Shown here one piece after another: positions 1 to 7,886 of a stretch of 64,000 bases of DNA. The stretch is from Orlajensenia flava (lineage in GTDB: Bacteria > Actinomycetota > Actinomycetes > Actinomycetales > Microbacteriaceae), in NCBI RefSeq assembly GCF_004801905.1, contig NZ_SSSN01000015.1, positions 62,001 to 126,000 of the forward strand. The letters are read 5' to 3'. The position numbers and the translations under genes were made by a program. The notes under the pieces are model-generated. The model saw nothing but the letters and a program-made list of their open reading frames with translations, ran no database searches and was not told the origin of the DNA. Position 1 is the stretch's first letter; each line of letters begins with the position of its first letter.

Positions 1-296
1 CCGACGACGTCCTCGGCGGAGTCCGAGACGCTGAGGGCCAGGAAGCGCGTGCCGGGCATGGCGGAGGCCAGCCGCTGGAGCACTTCCGCCCCGCCCGATG
101 TCCCCGCGCTCGACCCACCGGGAAGGTGCACGTCGAGCAGCACGACATCCGGTCGCCGCGTCGTGACCACGGCGATCGCGGACTCCACGTCGTCGGCCTC
201 GCCCACCACGTCGATGCTCTCGTCGAGATCGGCCCGGAGCCCCGACCGGAAGATCGAGTGGTCGTCGACGACCACGACCGTGAGCCGTTCAGCCAC
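1..296 (-). CDS. Response regulator, NarL/LuxR type (partial, C-terminus off window)
   Basis: Reading from a GTG at 296, the protein opens with a receiver domain. The acidic pair is D11-D12 (VVVVDDHSIF) and the phosphoacceptor is D55 in VVLLDVHLPGG. Only about 98 codons are present; the output domain lies beyond base 1. The start overlaps the stop of the upstream histidine kinase by 8 bp (GTGGCTGA), so the two are translationally coupled and form one two-component system. Pairing with a PspC-domain kinase suggests a cell-envelope stress response, which is inferred from family context. The expected C-terminal LuxR helix-turn-helix cannot be verified here. Confidence 0.9.
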   Translation of the reverse strand, partial: MAERLTVVVVDDHSIFRSGLRADLDESIDVVGEADDVESAIAVVTTRRPDVVLLDVHLPGGSSAGTSGGAEVLQRLASAMPGTRFLALSVSDSAEDVV

Positions 297-1455
297 GAGC
301 CGGCTCCGTGTCGAAGCGCAAGTGCACCTCGGTGCCACCGCCGGCACCCGGGGAAACGGATGCGCTGCCGCCCGCGCGCCGCATCCGGCCGATGATCGAC
401 TGGCGCACGCCCAGCCGGTCGCCCGCCACCCGGGCGAGGTCGAAGCCGGTTCCGCGATCGCGCACGAAGACCTCGACCGCGCGGGAGGAACCCTCGATGT
501 AGACCGACACCTCGCCCCCGGCGTGGCGGGCGGCGTTGAGCATGGCCTCGCGAGCCGCCGCTGCCAACTCACCGGACGCCCGCTCGGTCGAGGTGCCGAC
601 GGCCACCACGTCGATGTGCACGGGGTAGTCGAGTTCGAGGGCGGCCGCGAAGTCGCGCAGATCGGTCGCCAGATCGCTGTCGGCTGGAGTGTCGCCCGCG
701 TACAGCCAGCTGCGCAGTTCCCGTTCCTGGGCCCGCGCGAGTCGACCGGCCTCACTCGAGGCACCGGCGCGGTTCTGGATGAGGGCGAGCGTCTGTAGCA
801 CGGAGTCGTGCAGGTGCGCGGCCATCTCGTTGCGCTGCTCATCGCGGATGCGGCCGATCCGCTCGGCCTCGAGGTCGCGCCAGACCCGGACGAGAGCGGG
901 TGCGAAAACCAGACCGATGCCCACCAGAGCTACGAGCGAGGCGACGAGCCCGGTGACGCCCGTGACCGTCCCGGACGCGAAGAAGACCGCAACCACGAGC
1001 AGGGTGAGCGACGCGACGGCGCGAACCCCCTGCTCGGTGCGGCGGCCTCGGGCGGGATCGGGCCGATCGATCAGGCTCGCCCAGGCTCCGGCCCCCGCGG
1101 CACACACGACCGTCGCGAGCAGGCACAGGGCGACCTCGGACGTCGACGATCCGCCGCGCCACACCAGCGCCATCGTCGCGAGGGCGAACAGCCCGGCGCC
1201 CGCCGCGAGCAACCACGACACGGGAGCACGGCGGGTGACAGGCTCGTCGCCCGCATCCGTCGCCTGCCGCCACGGCGTGAACGCCCACAGCCAGAGATAG
1301 AGGAGAACGCCGGCGCCCCAGACCAGCCCGGTGATGACGAACGCGATGCGCACCACCCGGACCGACCAGCCCAAGTGCTCGGCGAGGCCACCCGCCACTC
1401 CGGCGACGAGGCAATCGCGCTCTCGCACGAGGCGAGGAGCGGTTGAGGCGGACAT
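289..1455 (-). CDS. PspC-domain sensor histidine kinase
   Basis: This is a 388-residue membrane kinase. Residues 8-60 form a PspC domain (charged stretch, AGGLAEHLG, then a hydrophobic segment). Further membrane segments lie near 80-100, 108-128 and 145-190. The HisKA_3-type dimerisation helix follows, with the phosphoacceptor His in MAAHLHDSVLQ (H216). The HATPase domain has an N-box (REAMLNAARHAG) and a G1 box (VRDRGTGFD). I chose the ATG at 1455 over a TTG at 1467. The start has no clear Shine-Dalgarno but carries TTGGAT exactly six bases upstream, so it may be leaderless. Two TCAGGGT boxes spaced 11 bp lie 42-59 bp upstream. It overlaps the regulator gene, so the two are co-transcribed. 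The PspC module suggests sensing of membrane stress. Confidence 0.92.
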   Translation of the reverse strand: MSASTAPRLVRERDCLVAGVAGGLAEHLGWSVRVVRIAFVITGLVWGAGVLLYLWLWAFTPWRQATDAGDEPVTRRAPVSWLLAAGAGLFALATMALVWRGGSSTSEVALCLLATVVCAAGAGAWASLIDRPDPARGRRTEQGVRAVASLTLLVVAVFFASGTVTGVTGLVASLVALVGIGLVFAPALVRVWRDLEAERIGRIRDEQRNEMAAHLHDSVLQTLALIQNRAGASSEAGRLARAQERELRSWLYAGDTPADSDLATDLRDFAAALELDYPVHIDVVAVGTSTERASGELAAAAREAMLNAARHAGGEVSVYIEGSSRAVEVFVRDRGTGFDLARVAGDRLGVRQSIIGRMRRAGGSASVSPGAGGGTEVHLRFDTEPARG

Positions 1456-1496
1456 GCCTCGATCCAACCAGACGGGGTGCCGCGGCGTGCCGTCTC

Positions 1497-1514
1497 TCAG
1501 GGTCGAATCAGGGT
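1497..1514. promoter_or_regulatory. Paired TCAGGGT boxes upstream of the PspC kinase
   Basis: TCAGGGT occurs at 1497-1503 and again at 1508-1514, an 11-bp period equal to one helical turn. The pair lies 42-59 bp upstream of the kinase start, on the opposite strand to the gene. The same two-box arrangement recurs before the PspC membrane protein near 12.0 kb. I infer an activator site, most likely for the adjacent response regulator (autoregulation). Confidence 0.5.
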
Positions 1515-1530
1515 GCGGCTACGGTGCGGC

Positions 1531-1648
1531 GTCCGGTAGGCGCAGGCGATCGACCGGGCCGCTCAGCCCGTCCGGTAGCCGCAGGCGGTCGACCGGGCCG
1601 CTCAGCCCCGACCGGTCAGCCCAGCCGGTCAGCCCAGCCGGTCAGCCG
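1531..1648. repeat. Intergenic tandem repeats between kinase promoter and CGNR gene
   Basis: Two 39-bp units (1531-1569 and 1570-1608) differ at two positions. They are followed by about three copies of a 13-bp unit, cggtcagcccagc, running to about 1648 and touching the 3' end of the CGNR gene. No coding signal is seen. Such GC-rich tandem units could form a transcription terminator or be neutral slippage products. Confidence 0.7.
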
Positions 1649-2199
1649 CGGGCGTCGGACCGGCGCTCGCGGAACGCGCTGACGGCCACCCGGTTCCCGC
1701 ACCGCAGTGAGCAGTACCTCTTCGAGCCGTTGCGGGTGAGGTCGACGAGCACGCCGTCGCAGTGCGGAGCTTCGCACACCCGCAGCCGCGACGTCTCGCC
1801 CGAACGGATGACGTCGATGAAGGCCATCGACGCCTCCACCCGGATGCGCTCGGCCAGCGGCGCGTCGGGTTCGGTCGCGTGCAGGTGCCAGTCGAAGCCG
1901 TCGTGCTTGGCGAGATGGGGAAGCGCGCCCGCCTCGCGGAGCATGGCGTTGACCTCCTGGACGGCTTCAGGCGTGTCCAGGTCCCAGATGCGCCGCAGCC
2001 GCGCCCGCGCCGAACGCACCTCGGCCAGCTCGGCCTCGTCGTGGTCGATGCGGCCGGAGTACGGGTGCTGCTCGAAGATCGCGTCCAGGTCCTTCTCGGT
2101 GGAGAGCTCGTCGCGTCCGCTCGCCGACGCCGTCGGGAGCGTGTTCGCGAGCGCGGCGACGAACTGGAGGGCATCATCCGTATCATCAGCAAAATGCAC
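1642..2199 (-). CDS. CGNR zinc-finger / ABATE-type regulator
   Basis: This 185-residue protein has an N-terminal ABATE-like helical domain and a C-terminal CGNR zinc finger. The finger spans roughly residues 142-178: CEAPHC, then CSLRCGNRVAV, with four Cys as zinc ligands and the diagnostic CGNR. The family is thought to bind DNA through the finger. The start is GTG at 2199, preceded by AAGGAG six bases away. It diverges from the EamA transporter across a 71-bp gap that holds a TGTAA/TTACA inverted repeat, so it probably regulates itself and the transporter (inference). Length is normal for the family. Confidence 0.85.
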   Translation of the reverse strand: MHFADDTDDALQFVAALANTLPTASASGRDELSTEKDLDAIFEQHPYSGRIDHDEAELAEVRSARARLRRIWDLDTPEAVQEVNAMLREAGALPHLAKHDGFDWHLHATEPDAPLAERIRVEASMAFIDVIRSGETSRLRVCEAPHCDGVLVDLTRNGSKRYCSLRCGNRVAVSAFRERRSDARG

Positions 2200-2236
2200 C
2201 TTGACTCCTTACGCGCTCGGCGAGTACCGTCATGAG

Positions 2237-2259
2237 TGTAACGGATGTAGCTCATTACA
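2237..2259. promoter_or_regulatory. Candidate operator TGTAA-N13-TTACA
   Basis: TGTAA at 2237-2241 and TTACA at 2255-2259 form an inverted repeat in the gap between the divergent CGNR regulator and the EamA transporter. The site is unusually A/T rich for this DNA and sits just before the transporter ribosome binding site GGAGGTG (2261-2267). It is a plausible binding site for the CGNR protein. Confidence 0.45.
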
Positions 2260-2270
2260 TGGAGGTGCTT

Positions 2271-3233
2271 ATGGCGATCATGTCGCGGGCGTCGAGCGGC
2301 CTGCTCCTCGCGATCACGTCCACCATCACCTTCGCGCTCTCCGGCGCCTTCGTGAAGCCGCTGCTCGAGAGCGGATGGACGCCCGGGTCGGCCGTGATCG
2401 CCCGCGTGCTCATCGCGGGGGTCGTCCTCTCGCCGTTCGCCGCCGTCGCCCTGCGCGGTCGGTGGCGCACCATCTGGACCGGTCGCCGACGCATCATCGG
2501 CTTCGGACTCATCCCCGTCGCCGCGACCCAGCTGGCCTACTTCGCGGCCATCGCGCGCATCCCGATCGGCATGGCCCTCCTCATCGAGTACCTCGCGCCC
2601 GTGCTGCTGGTGCTGCTCGCGTGGGCGCGGACGCGATCCGTCCCCCCGGCGGTTGTGATCGTGGGCAGCGTTCTGGCTCTCGGCGGTCTCGTGCTCGTCA
2701 TCGGGCCGGGTGTCGCCGGGCCCATCGACCTGCTCGGCGTGCTGTTCGCCGCGACGGCGGCCATCGGGCTGGCCGCCTACTTCCTCATCGCCGCGATGCC
2801 CGACGATGGGGTTCCGCCGGTCGCGCTCGCCGCATCCGGTCTGCTGCTTGGAGGTGTCGCCCTCCTGGCGCTCGGCCTCGTCGGCATCGTTCCGCTCGGA
2901 GCGACCTTCGGTACCGTCGACCTCCTGGGTGCCACCGTGGCGTGGTGGATTCCGCTCGGCGTCGTCGCCCTGCTCGCCACGGCCGTCGCCTATGCCACCG
3001 GCATCGCCGCGACCACGCGCCTGGGCTCGCGGCTGGCGTCCTTCGTCGGGCTGCTCGAGGTGGCCTTCGCCGCCCTGTTCGCCTGGATCCTCTTGGGCGA
3101 GGCCCTCTCGCCGCTCCAGCTCCTCGGGGGCGTGCTCATCATCGCCGGCATCGCGTTCGTCCGTGCCGAACGCGGCGCGGACGCGGTGAGCCCCGAATCC
3201 GAGAGGGTGACCACCTCGGCCGAACCTGCCTGA
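2271..3233 (+). CDS. EamA/DMT-family transporter
   Basis: This 320-residue integral membrane protein has about ten hydrophobic segments in two EamA repeats (residues about 10-135 and 150-290). The family comprises exporters of amino acids, metabolites or drugs; the substrate cannot be deduced here. In-frame ATGs exist from 2232, but GGAGGTG at 2261-2267 lies four bases before the ATG at 2271, so I chose that start. It is divergent from the CGNR zinc-finger regulator and convergent with the amine oxidase gene. Control by the CGNR protein is likely from layout. Confidence 0.88.
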   Translation: MAIMSRASSGLLLAITSTITFALSGAFVKPLLESGWTPGSAVIARVLIAGVVLSPFAAVALRGRWRTIWTGRRRIIGFGLIPVAATQLAYFAAIARIPIGMALLIEYLAPVLLVLLAWARTRSVPPAVVIVGSVLALGGLVLVIGPGVAGPIDLLGVLFAATAAIGLAAYFLIAAMPDDGVPPVALAASGLLLGGVALLALGLVGIVPLGATFGTVDLLGATVAWWIPLGVVALLATAVAYATGIAATTRLGSRLASFVGLLEVAFAALFAWILLGEALSPLQLLGGVLIIAGIAFVRAERGADAVSPESERVTTSAEPA

Positions 3234-3244
3234 GCGCTCGGTTT

Positions 3245-4597
3245 CTAACGGGCGGCGAGGATGGCGGCAGCCGTCTCGTGGCCGACGCGAATGGCGCCGT
3301 CGACGTGCTGGTAGCCCTTGCCGGCCATGTCGCTGCAGGAGAAGTGGATCGGTCCGACGGGCGCCCGCAGGTCGGCTCCGTACCGGGCCAGGCCGCCCAT
3401 GTCGAAGCTCGCGGCGTAGGCCCCGCGCGTCCACTCCTCGCTCCCCCAGTCGCTCTCGTAGTACACCTGCGGCGTGAGCGCCTTCTCGCCGTAGTAGGTG
3501 GCGAGGGAGGCGAGGATGCGCTCCCTGCGCTCCTCGGCCGGCACCGCGAAGACGCCGTCGGCGTTCTCATCCGCGACGAAGCCGACGAGCGTGCCGCGCG
3601 GGTCTCCGTGGTAGCTGTTGTCGTAGGCCTCGTGGACGAGCTGGTAGGGGCTGAAGGCGGTACCCGAGAGCCCGTCCTCACGCCAGAACGGCGTGTCGTA
3701 GACGGCGTGCACCTTGATGACCAGGCCCATCGAGAGGTGCTGGTGCAGCTGGTGCTGGCGGCGGGGCAGCGGCGGCTCGTAGCTCACGCGGCTGATGAGC
3801 ACCGGCGGCACGGCGAGGATGGCGAAACGCGCGGTGACGGTTATGCCGTCGGAGATCGCGGTCACGCCATCCGTTCCCCAGCGCAGGGTGCGCACCGGCT
3901 GATTCGTGAACACGTCGCCGCCGAGGCGCTCGGCCATCAGCAGCGGAACCTGCTGCAGGCCGCCGACGACGCGCTCGTCGAGAATGAAGTCGGCGTCGAC
4001 CAGGTTGGAGAAGCTGCCGGCGGATGCGGCCATCAACAGCGCCTGCAGGGCGGAGAAGGCGTGCGCCGGCTTGGTGAGCATCGCCCCTGCGATGAACATG
4101 CCGATGTTGTCGCGCGCCTCCTGGTCGTCGGTCTGCGTCTCGAGCCACCGGGCGAACGAGATCTCATCGAGCTCCCGGGCGAGCGGATGCGCCCACGGAC
4201 GGTCGGGGTCGATCTCGGCCACGAGCGCGTCGAGCTTGTCGATGAGGCCGACCATCTCCTGCTCCGTGCGGGCGGGGACGGGGAAGATCTCGCCCTCGAA
4301 CAGGCTGCGCTCACCCGCCGCATTGATGTAGACGTTCTGGCCGGCGCGGTAGCGCGAGTAGGTGGACAGGCCGAGGTCGGCGAGGGTCTCCTTGAGCGCA
4401 TCCTGGTCGGGCGAGACCCACTGGCCGCCGATCTCGAGGGTGGCTCCGTCGATGTCGTTCGTCCAGAGACGGCCGCCGACGCGATCGCGAGCCTCGAGGA
4501 CAGCGACGCTGAGACCCGCCTTGACGAGGTCGGTAGCAGCCGTGAGGCCCGATGCTCCGGCGCCGATGATGACGACGTCGCGTTCGATGTGTTCCAT
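3245..4597 (-). CDS. Flavin-containing amine oxidase, putrescine-oxidase-like
   Basis: The 450-residue FAD enzyme has a Rossmann GAGASG motif at residues 12-17, followed by AVLEARDRVGGRLW for FAD binding. The C-terminus has an FAD-binding stretch with MAGKGYQHVDGAI. Length and motifs match bacterial putrescine/monoamine oxidases. The expected reaction oxidises putrescine to 4-aminobutanal with H2O2 and ammonia released. The start ATG at 4597 has GAGGAAG upstream. It is the last gene of the aldehyde dehydrogenase-GDH-GabT set. This supports a putrescine to GABA to succinate route. Substrate preference among mono- and diamines is not proven by sequence. Confidence 0.87.
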   Translation of the reverse strand: MEHIERDVVIIGAGASGLTAATDLVKAGLSVAVLEARDRVGGRLWTNDIDGATLEIGGQWVSPDQDALKETLADLGLSTYSRYRAGQNVYINAAGERSLFEGEIFPVPARTEQEMVGLIDKLDALVAEIDPDRPWAHPLARELDEISFARWLETQTDDQEARDNIGMFIAGAMLTKPAHAFSALQALLMAASAGSFSNLVDADFILDERVVGGLQQVPLLMAERLGGDVFTNQPVRTLRWGTDGVTAISDGITVTARFAILAVPPVLISRVSYEPPLPRRQHQLHQHLSMGLVIKVHAVYDTPFWREDGLSGTAFSPYQLVHEAYDNSYHGDPRGTLVGFVADENADGVFAVPAEERRERILASLATYYGEKALTPQVYYESDWGSEEWTRGAYAASFDMGGLARYGADLRAPVGPIHFSCSDMAGKGYQHVDGAIRVGHETAAAILAAR

Positions 4598-4621
4598 GGT
4601 GTTCTTCCTCTTGCTGGTCAG

Positions 4622-4651
4622 GCTCGGGGTGTTCGGGCTCGGGGTGTTCGG
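4622..4651. repeat. Tandem 15-bp duplication between amine oxidase and ALDH genes
   Basis: gctcggggtgttcgg occurs twice head to tail (4622-4636, 4637-4651), followed by a degenerate third unit. It lies in the 64-bp gap between the two genes, upstream of the amine oxidase ribosome binding site. It is one of several tandem duplications in this operon. Confidence 0.75.
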
Positions 4652-4661
4652 CTCGTGATGT

Positions 4662-6299
4662 TCAGGTGGGGATGAGCGTGTACTTGGTGGAGAGGTACTC
4701 GTGGATTCCCTCGAGGCCACCCTCGCGGCCGAGGCCGGACTGCTTGACCCCGCCGAAGGGAGCGGCGGCGTTCGAGACGAGTCCGGTGTTCAGACCCATC
4801 ATGCCCGTGTCGAGCCGGTCGATCATCCGGTGGCCGCGGGCGAGATCGGCGGTGAACACGTAGCCGACGAGCCCGTACTCGGTGTCGTTGGCGAGGCGCA
4901 CGGCCTCATCCTCGTCCGAGAACGTCGTGATGGCCAGCACGGGCCCGAAGATCTCCTCGCGGAGGATGTCGCTGCCGGTGGCGACGTCGGTCAGCACCGT
5001 CGGTGCATAGAAGGAGCCGTCGCGCTCGGGACGGTGGCCGCCCGTGAGCACGCGGGCACCACGGTCGACGGCATCCTGAACCAGAGCCTCGACGGATGCC
5101 ACCGCCTTCTCCTCGATGAGTGGCCCGATGCTGACGCCGTCCTCCGTGCCGCGGCCGACGCGCAGGGCGTTCACCCGCTCGGTGACGCGTTGGGCGAACT
5201 CGTCGGCGACATCCGCGTGCACGATGAAGCGGTTCGCCGCCGTGCAGGCCTGGCCGATGTTGCGGAACTTGGCGAGCATCGCCCCGTCGACGGCCTTGTC
5301 GAGGTCGGCGTCCTCGAAGACGACGAACGGTGCATTGCCGCCGAGTTCCATGGACGTGCGGAGCACGCCATCCGCGGCCTGGGCGATGAGGCGGCGACCG
5401 ACAGCCGTCGACCCGGTGAAGGAGAGTTTGCGGAGCCGCGGGTCGGCGATGATGGGCGCCGACACCGCGGCGGAATCGGAAGTCGTGATGACGTTGACGA
5501 CTCCGGCCGGCACCCCGGCGTCCTCGAGCAGTTGCGCGAACAGGAGCGTGGTGAGAGGGGTGAGCTCGGCAGGCTTGATCACGACGGTGCAGCCGGCGGC
5601 GAGTGCCGGCGCGATCTTGCGTGTAGCCATGGCGAGGGGGAAGTTCCACGGCGTGATGAGGAAGCACGGGCCCACCGGACGCTGCGTGACGACCATCGTC
5701 CCCGCGCCCTCGGGGCTCTGCCCGTAGCGCCCCGAGATGCGCACCGCCTCTTCGCTGAACCAGCGCAGGAACTCGCCCCCGTACGTCACCTCGCCACGTG
5801 CCTCGGCGAGCGGCTTGCCCATCTCGATCGTCATCAGCAGCGCGAAGTCATCGCGGCGCTCCTGAAGCAGCTCCCACGCTCGTCGCAGGATCTCGGCGCG
5901 CGCCCGCGGTGCCGTTGCTGCCCATGCCTCGGCGGCCTCGACCGCGGCGTCGAGTACGCGGATGCCGTCGGCCGGGCTCGCGCCGGCGATCGTCTTGATG
6001 ACGCGTCCCGTCGCGGGATCGTGTACCACAATGCCGGTTCCCCCGCCGTCGACCCAGGCGCCGCCGATGTACAAGCGATCGGGCACGCGAGCGAGCAACT
6101 CGAGCTCGACGTCGGCGGTGTCGGCGGTGTGCGCGATGTGCTTAAGGACGGCGATATCGGTGGTGTCGGTAGCGTCGGCGATATCCGTGGTGCCGGCAAC
6201 GTCGGCGATATCCGTGGTGCCGGCAACGTCGGCGATATCGGTGGTGTCGGCGGCGTCACTGGTGTCGGCGGTGCCGGCGGTCATGGTGGTGTCGGTCAT
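4662..6299 (-). CDS. Aldehyde dehydrogenase (succinate-semialdehyde / 4-aminobutanal type) with repetitive N-terminal extension
   Basis: This 545-residue NAD(P)-dependent ALDH carries the cofactor Lys in IKPAELTPLT, the FTGSTAVGRRL loop, the catalytic Glu in MELGGNAPFV, and the nucleophilic Cys in NIGQACTAANRF. The catalytic core begins near residue 60 (LLARVPDRLYIGG). The first 60 or so residues are a Thr/Asp/Ala extension built from four 9-residue repeats (TTDIADVAG-like). The start ATG at 6299 has GGAAGG upstream, so the extension appears to be translated. The usual length is about 480-490 residues. In the cluster it could oxidise 4-aminobutanal to GABA, succinate semialdehyde to succinate, or both. 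Confidence 0.88.
   Translation of the reverse strand: MTDTTMTAGTADTSDAADTTDIADVAGTTDIADVAGTTDIADATDTTDIAVLKHIAHTADTADVELELLARVPDRLYIGGAWVDGGGTGIVVHDPATGRVIKTIAGASPADGIRVLDAAVEAAEAWAATAPRARAEILRRAWELLQERRDDFALLMTIEMGKPLAEARGEVTYGGEFLRWFSEEAVRISGRYGQSPEGAGTMVVTQRPVGPCFLITPWNFPLAMATRKIAPALAAGCTVVIKPAELTPLTTLLFAQLLEDAGVPAGVVNVITTSDSAAVSAPIIADPRLRKLSFTGSTAVGRRLIAQAADGVLRTSMELGGNAPFVVFEDADLDKAVDGAMLAKFRNIGQACTAANRFIVHADVADEFAQRVTERVNALRVGRGTEDGVSIGPLIEEKAVASVEALVQDAVDRGARVLTGGHRPERDGSFYAPTVLTDVATGSDILREEIFGPVLAITTFSDEDEAVRLANDTEYGLVGYVFTADLARGHRMIDRLDTGMMGLNTGLVSNAAAPFGGVKQSGLGREGGLEGIHEYLSTKYTLIPT
6151..6258. repeat. Four in-frame 27-bp tandem repeats in the ALDH 5' coding end
   Basis: Units lie at 6151-6177, 6178-6204, 6205-6231 and 6232-6258. 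The middle two are identical; the outer two differ at a few positions. Twenty-seven is a multiple of three, so copy number can change without breaking the frame of the aldehyde dehydrogenase. Confidence 0.9.
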
Positions 6300-6361
6300 G
6301 ACATTCCTTCCATCGAGCATCCGCGGATGCCCTGGGCTTGAATCAGGTCGAACTGCGAGGC

Positions 6362-6537
6362 GATGCGCGTTATGGCACTTTCTCTCGGCGGGATGCGCGT
6401 TATTGCACCGAACTGGCTCGGGGCGGGCGGCGTAGGGAGCTGGGTCGGCGGGCGATCGGGTACTTGCTCGCCCGGGATGCGCGTTATGGCACTTTCTCTC
6501 GGTGGGATGCGCGTTATTGCACCGAACTGGCTCGGGG
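6362..6537. repeat. Two 62-bp direct repeats, each with a doubled 17-bp motif
   Basis: Copies at 6362-6423 and 6476-6537 differ at one base. Each contains gatgcgcgttatggcac and, 30 bp later, gatgcgcgttattgcac, giving four motif copies at 6362, 6392, 6476 and 6506. The repeats fill most of the 312-bp gap between the GDH 3' end (6612) and the ALDH start (6299). On the transcribed strand the motif reads GTGC(A/C)ATAACGCGCATC. No convincing gene lies in this gap. The function is unknown: an operator array or a dispersed intergenic repeat are both possible. Confidence 0.85.
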
Positions 6538-6611
6538 TCGGGTCGGGTCCGGGGTCACGGCGGGACGTGTCGCGTCGGGATCGAGCCGACGTCGCGGCGC
6601 GCGGCCCGGCG

Positions 6612-7886
6612 TCAGGGGTACAGTCCGCGCAGGCGGTGGGCCTCGGCGACGCGTTCGACCGCAAGCACCGTCGCGGCCTCCCGCAACGAGAGGTCGCGAG
6701 CCTCCGCGTAGGCGACGACCTGCTCCCAGGCTCCGCGCATCCGGTCGGCGAGTCGGGTCTCGACCTCGTCGGCCTTCCACCAGTAGGCCTGGTTGGCCTG
6801 CACCCACTCGAAGTACGACACCACGACGCCTCCCGCGTTGGCGAGGATGTCGGGCACCACGAGCTGGTCATTGGCGCGGAACACCCGGTCGGCCGCCGGC
6901 GAGGTGGGTCCGTTCGCCCCTTCGACGATGACGGATGCGCTGACGCGGTGCGCGTTGCCCTCGTGCAGTACGCCCTCGACCGCCGCGGGCACGAGCAGGT
7001 CGAGGTCGAGCTCGAGCAGCTCGTCGCCGCCGAGCGCATCGGCATCGGCGAACCCGACGACGCTTCCGGTCTCGGCGACATATGCCGCCAGGCGTTCGAC
7101 GTCGAGTCCTGACTTGTTGTGGACGGCCCCGTACTGGTCGCCGACAGCCACCACCCGGAGGCCCGCCTGGCTGGGGAACAGCGCGGCGTCGCGGCCCACC
7201 TTGCCGAAGCCCTGGACGGCGGCGCGGGCTCCCTCGACACGGATGCCGCGGTGCTGCAGCGCCGCGAGCGCGATGTGGGTGACGCCGCGTGAGGTGGCGC
7301 TGGCTCGACCCTGCGATCCACCGAGCGCGATCGGCTTGCCCGTGACGATGCCGGGCACGGTGTAGCCCGTGCTCACCGAGTACGTGTCCATCATCCATGC
7401 CATGGTCTGCTCGTCGGTTCCGACGTCGGGGGCCGGGATGTCGCGCTCCGGGCCGATGATCGGCAGGATCTCGCTGGTGTAGCGGCGGGTGACGCGCTCG
7501 AGCTCCGCGATCGAGAACTGGCGCGGATCGATCGCCACCCCGCCCTTCGCCCCGCCGTACGGCACGTCGATGAGCGCGCACTTCCACGTCATCCACATCG
7601 CGAGCGCTCGCACCTCGTCGAGGTCGACTCCGGGTGCGTAGCGGAGGCCGCCCTTGGCCGGTCCGCGCGAGAAGTTGTGCTGCACGCGATAGCCGCGGAA
7701 CAAGCGGGTCTCGCCCGAGTCCGTGCGGAGTGGGACGCTCACCGTGAGTTCGCGACGCGGGGTCGCGAGCATCTGGTGCAGGCCGTCGGGGTAGCCGAGG
7801 AAGCCGATCGCGTCGGAGAGCTGCGCGTGCGCATCCTCGAGCGGGGTCGCGAGCGGGGCGAGAACGGGCGCCGTCACGAGGCTCAT
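6612..7886 (-). CDS. Glu/Leu/Phe/Val dehydrogenase
   Basis: A 424-residue amino-acid dehydrogenase of the glutamate dehydrogenase superfamily. The substrate-binding lysines lie in GPAKGGLRY and PYGGAKGGVAIDP. The Rossmann cofactor motif is VQGFGKVGRDAA, and VEGANGPTSPAA is conserved in the family. It would interconvert an amino acid and its 2-oxo acid with NAD(P). The start ATG at 7886 overlaps the gabT stop by 4 bp (ATGA), so the two are coupled. The likely role is to recycle the glutamate and 2-oxoglutarate pair used by GabT. Specificity for glutamate over branched-chain substrates is not settled by sequence. Confidence 0.9.
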   Translation of the reverse strand: MSLVTAPVLAPLATPLEDAHAQLSDAIGFLGYPDGLHQMLATPRRELTVSVPLRTDSGETRLFRGYRVQHNFSRGPAKGGLRYAPGVDLDEVRALAMWMTWKCALIDVPYGGAKGGVAIDPRQFSIAELERVTRRYTSEILPIIGPERDIPAPDVGTDEQTMAWMMDTYSVSTGYTVPGIVTGKPIALGGSQGRASATSRGVTHIALAALQHRGIRVEGARAAVQGFGKVGRDAALFPSQAGLRVVAVGDQYGAVHNKSGLDVERLAAYVAETGSVVGFADADALGGDELLELDLDLLVPAAVEGVLHEGNAHRVSASVIVEGANGPTSPAADRVFRANDQLVVPDILANAGGVVVSYFEWVQANQAYWWKADEVETRLADRMRGAWEQVVAYAEARDLSLREAATVLAVERVAEAHRLRGLYP

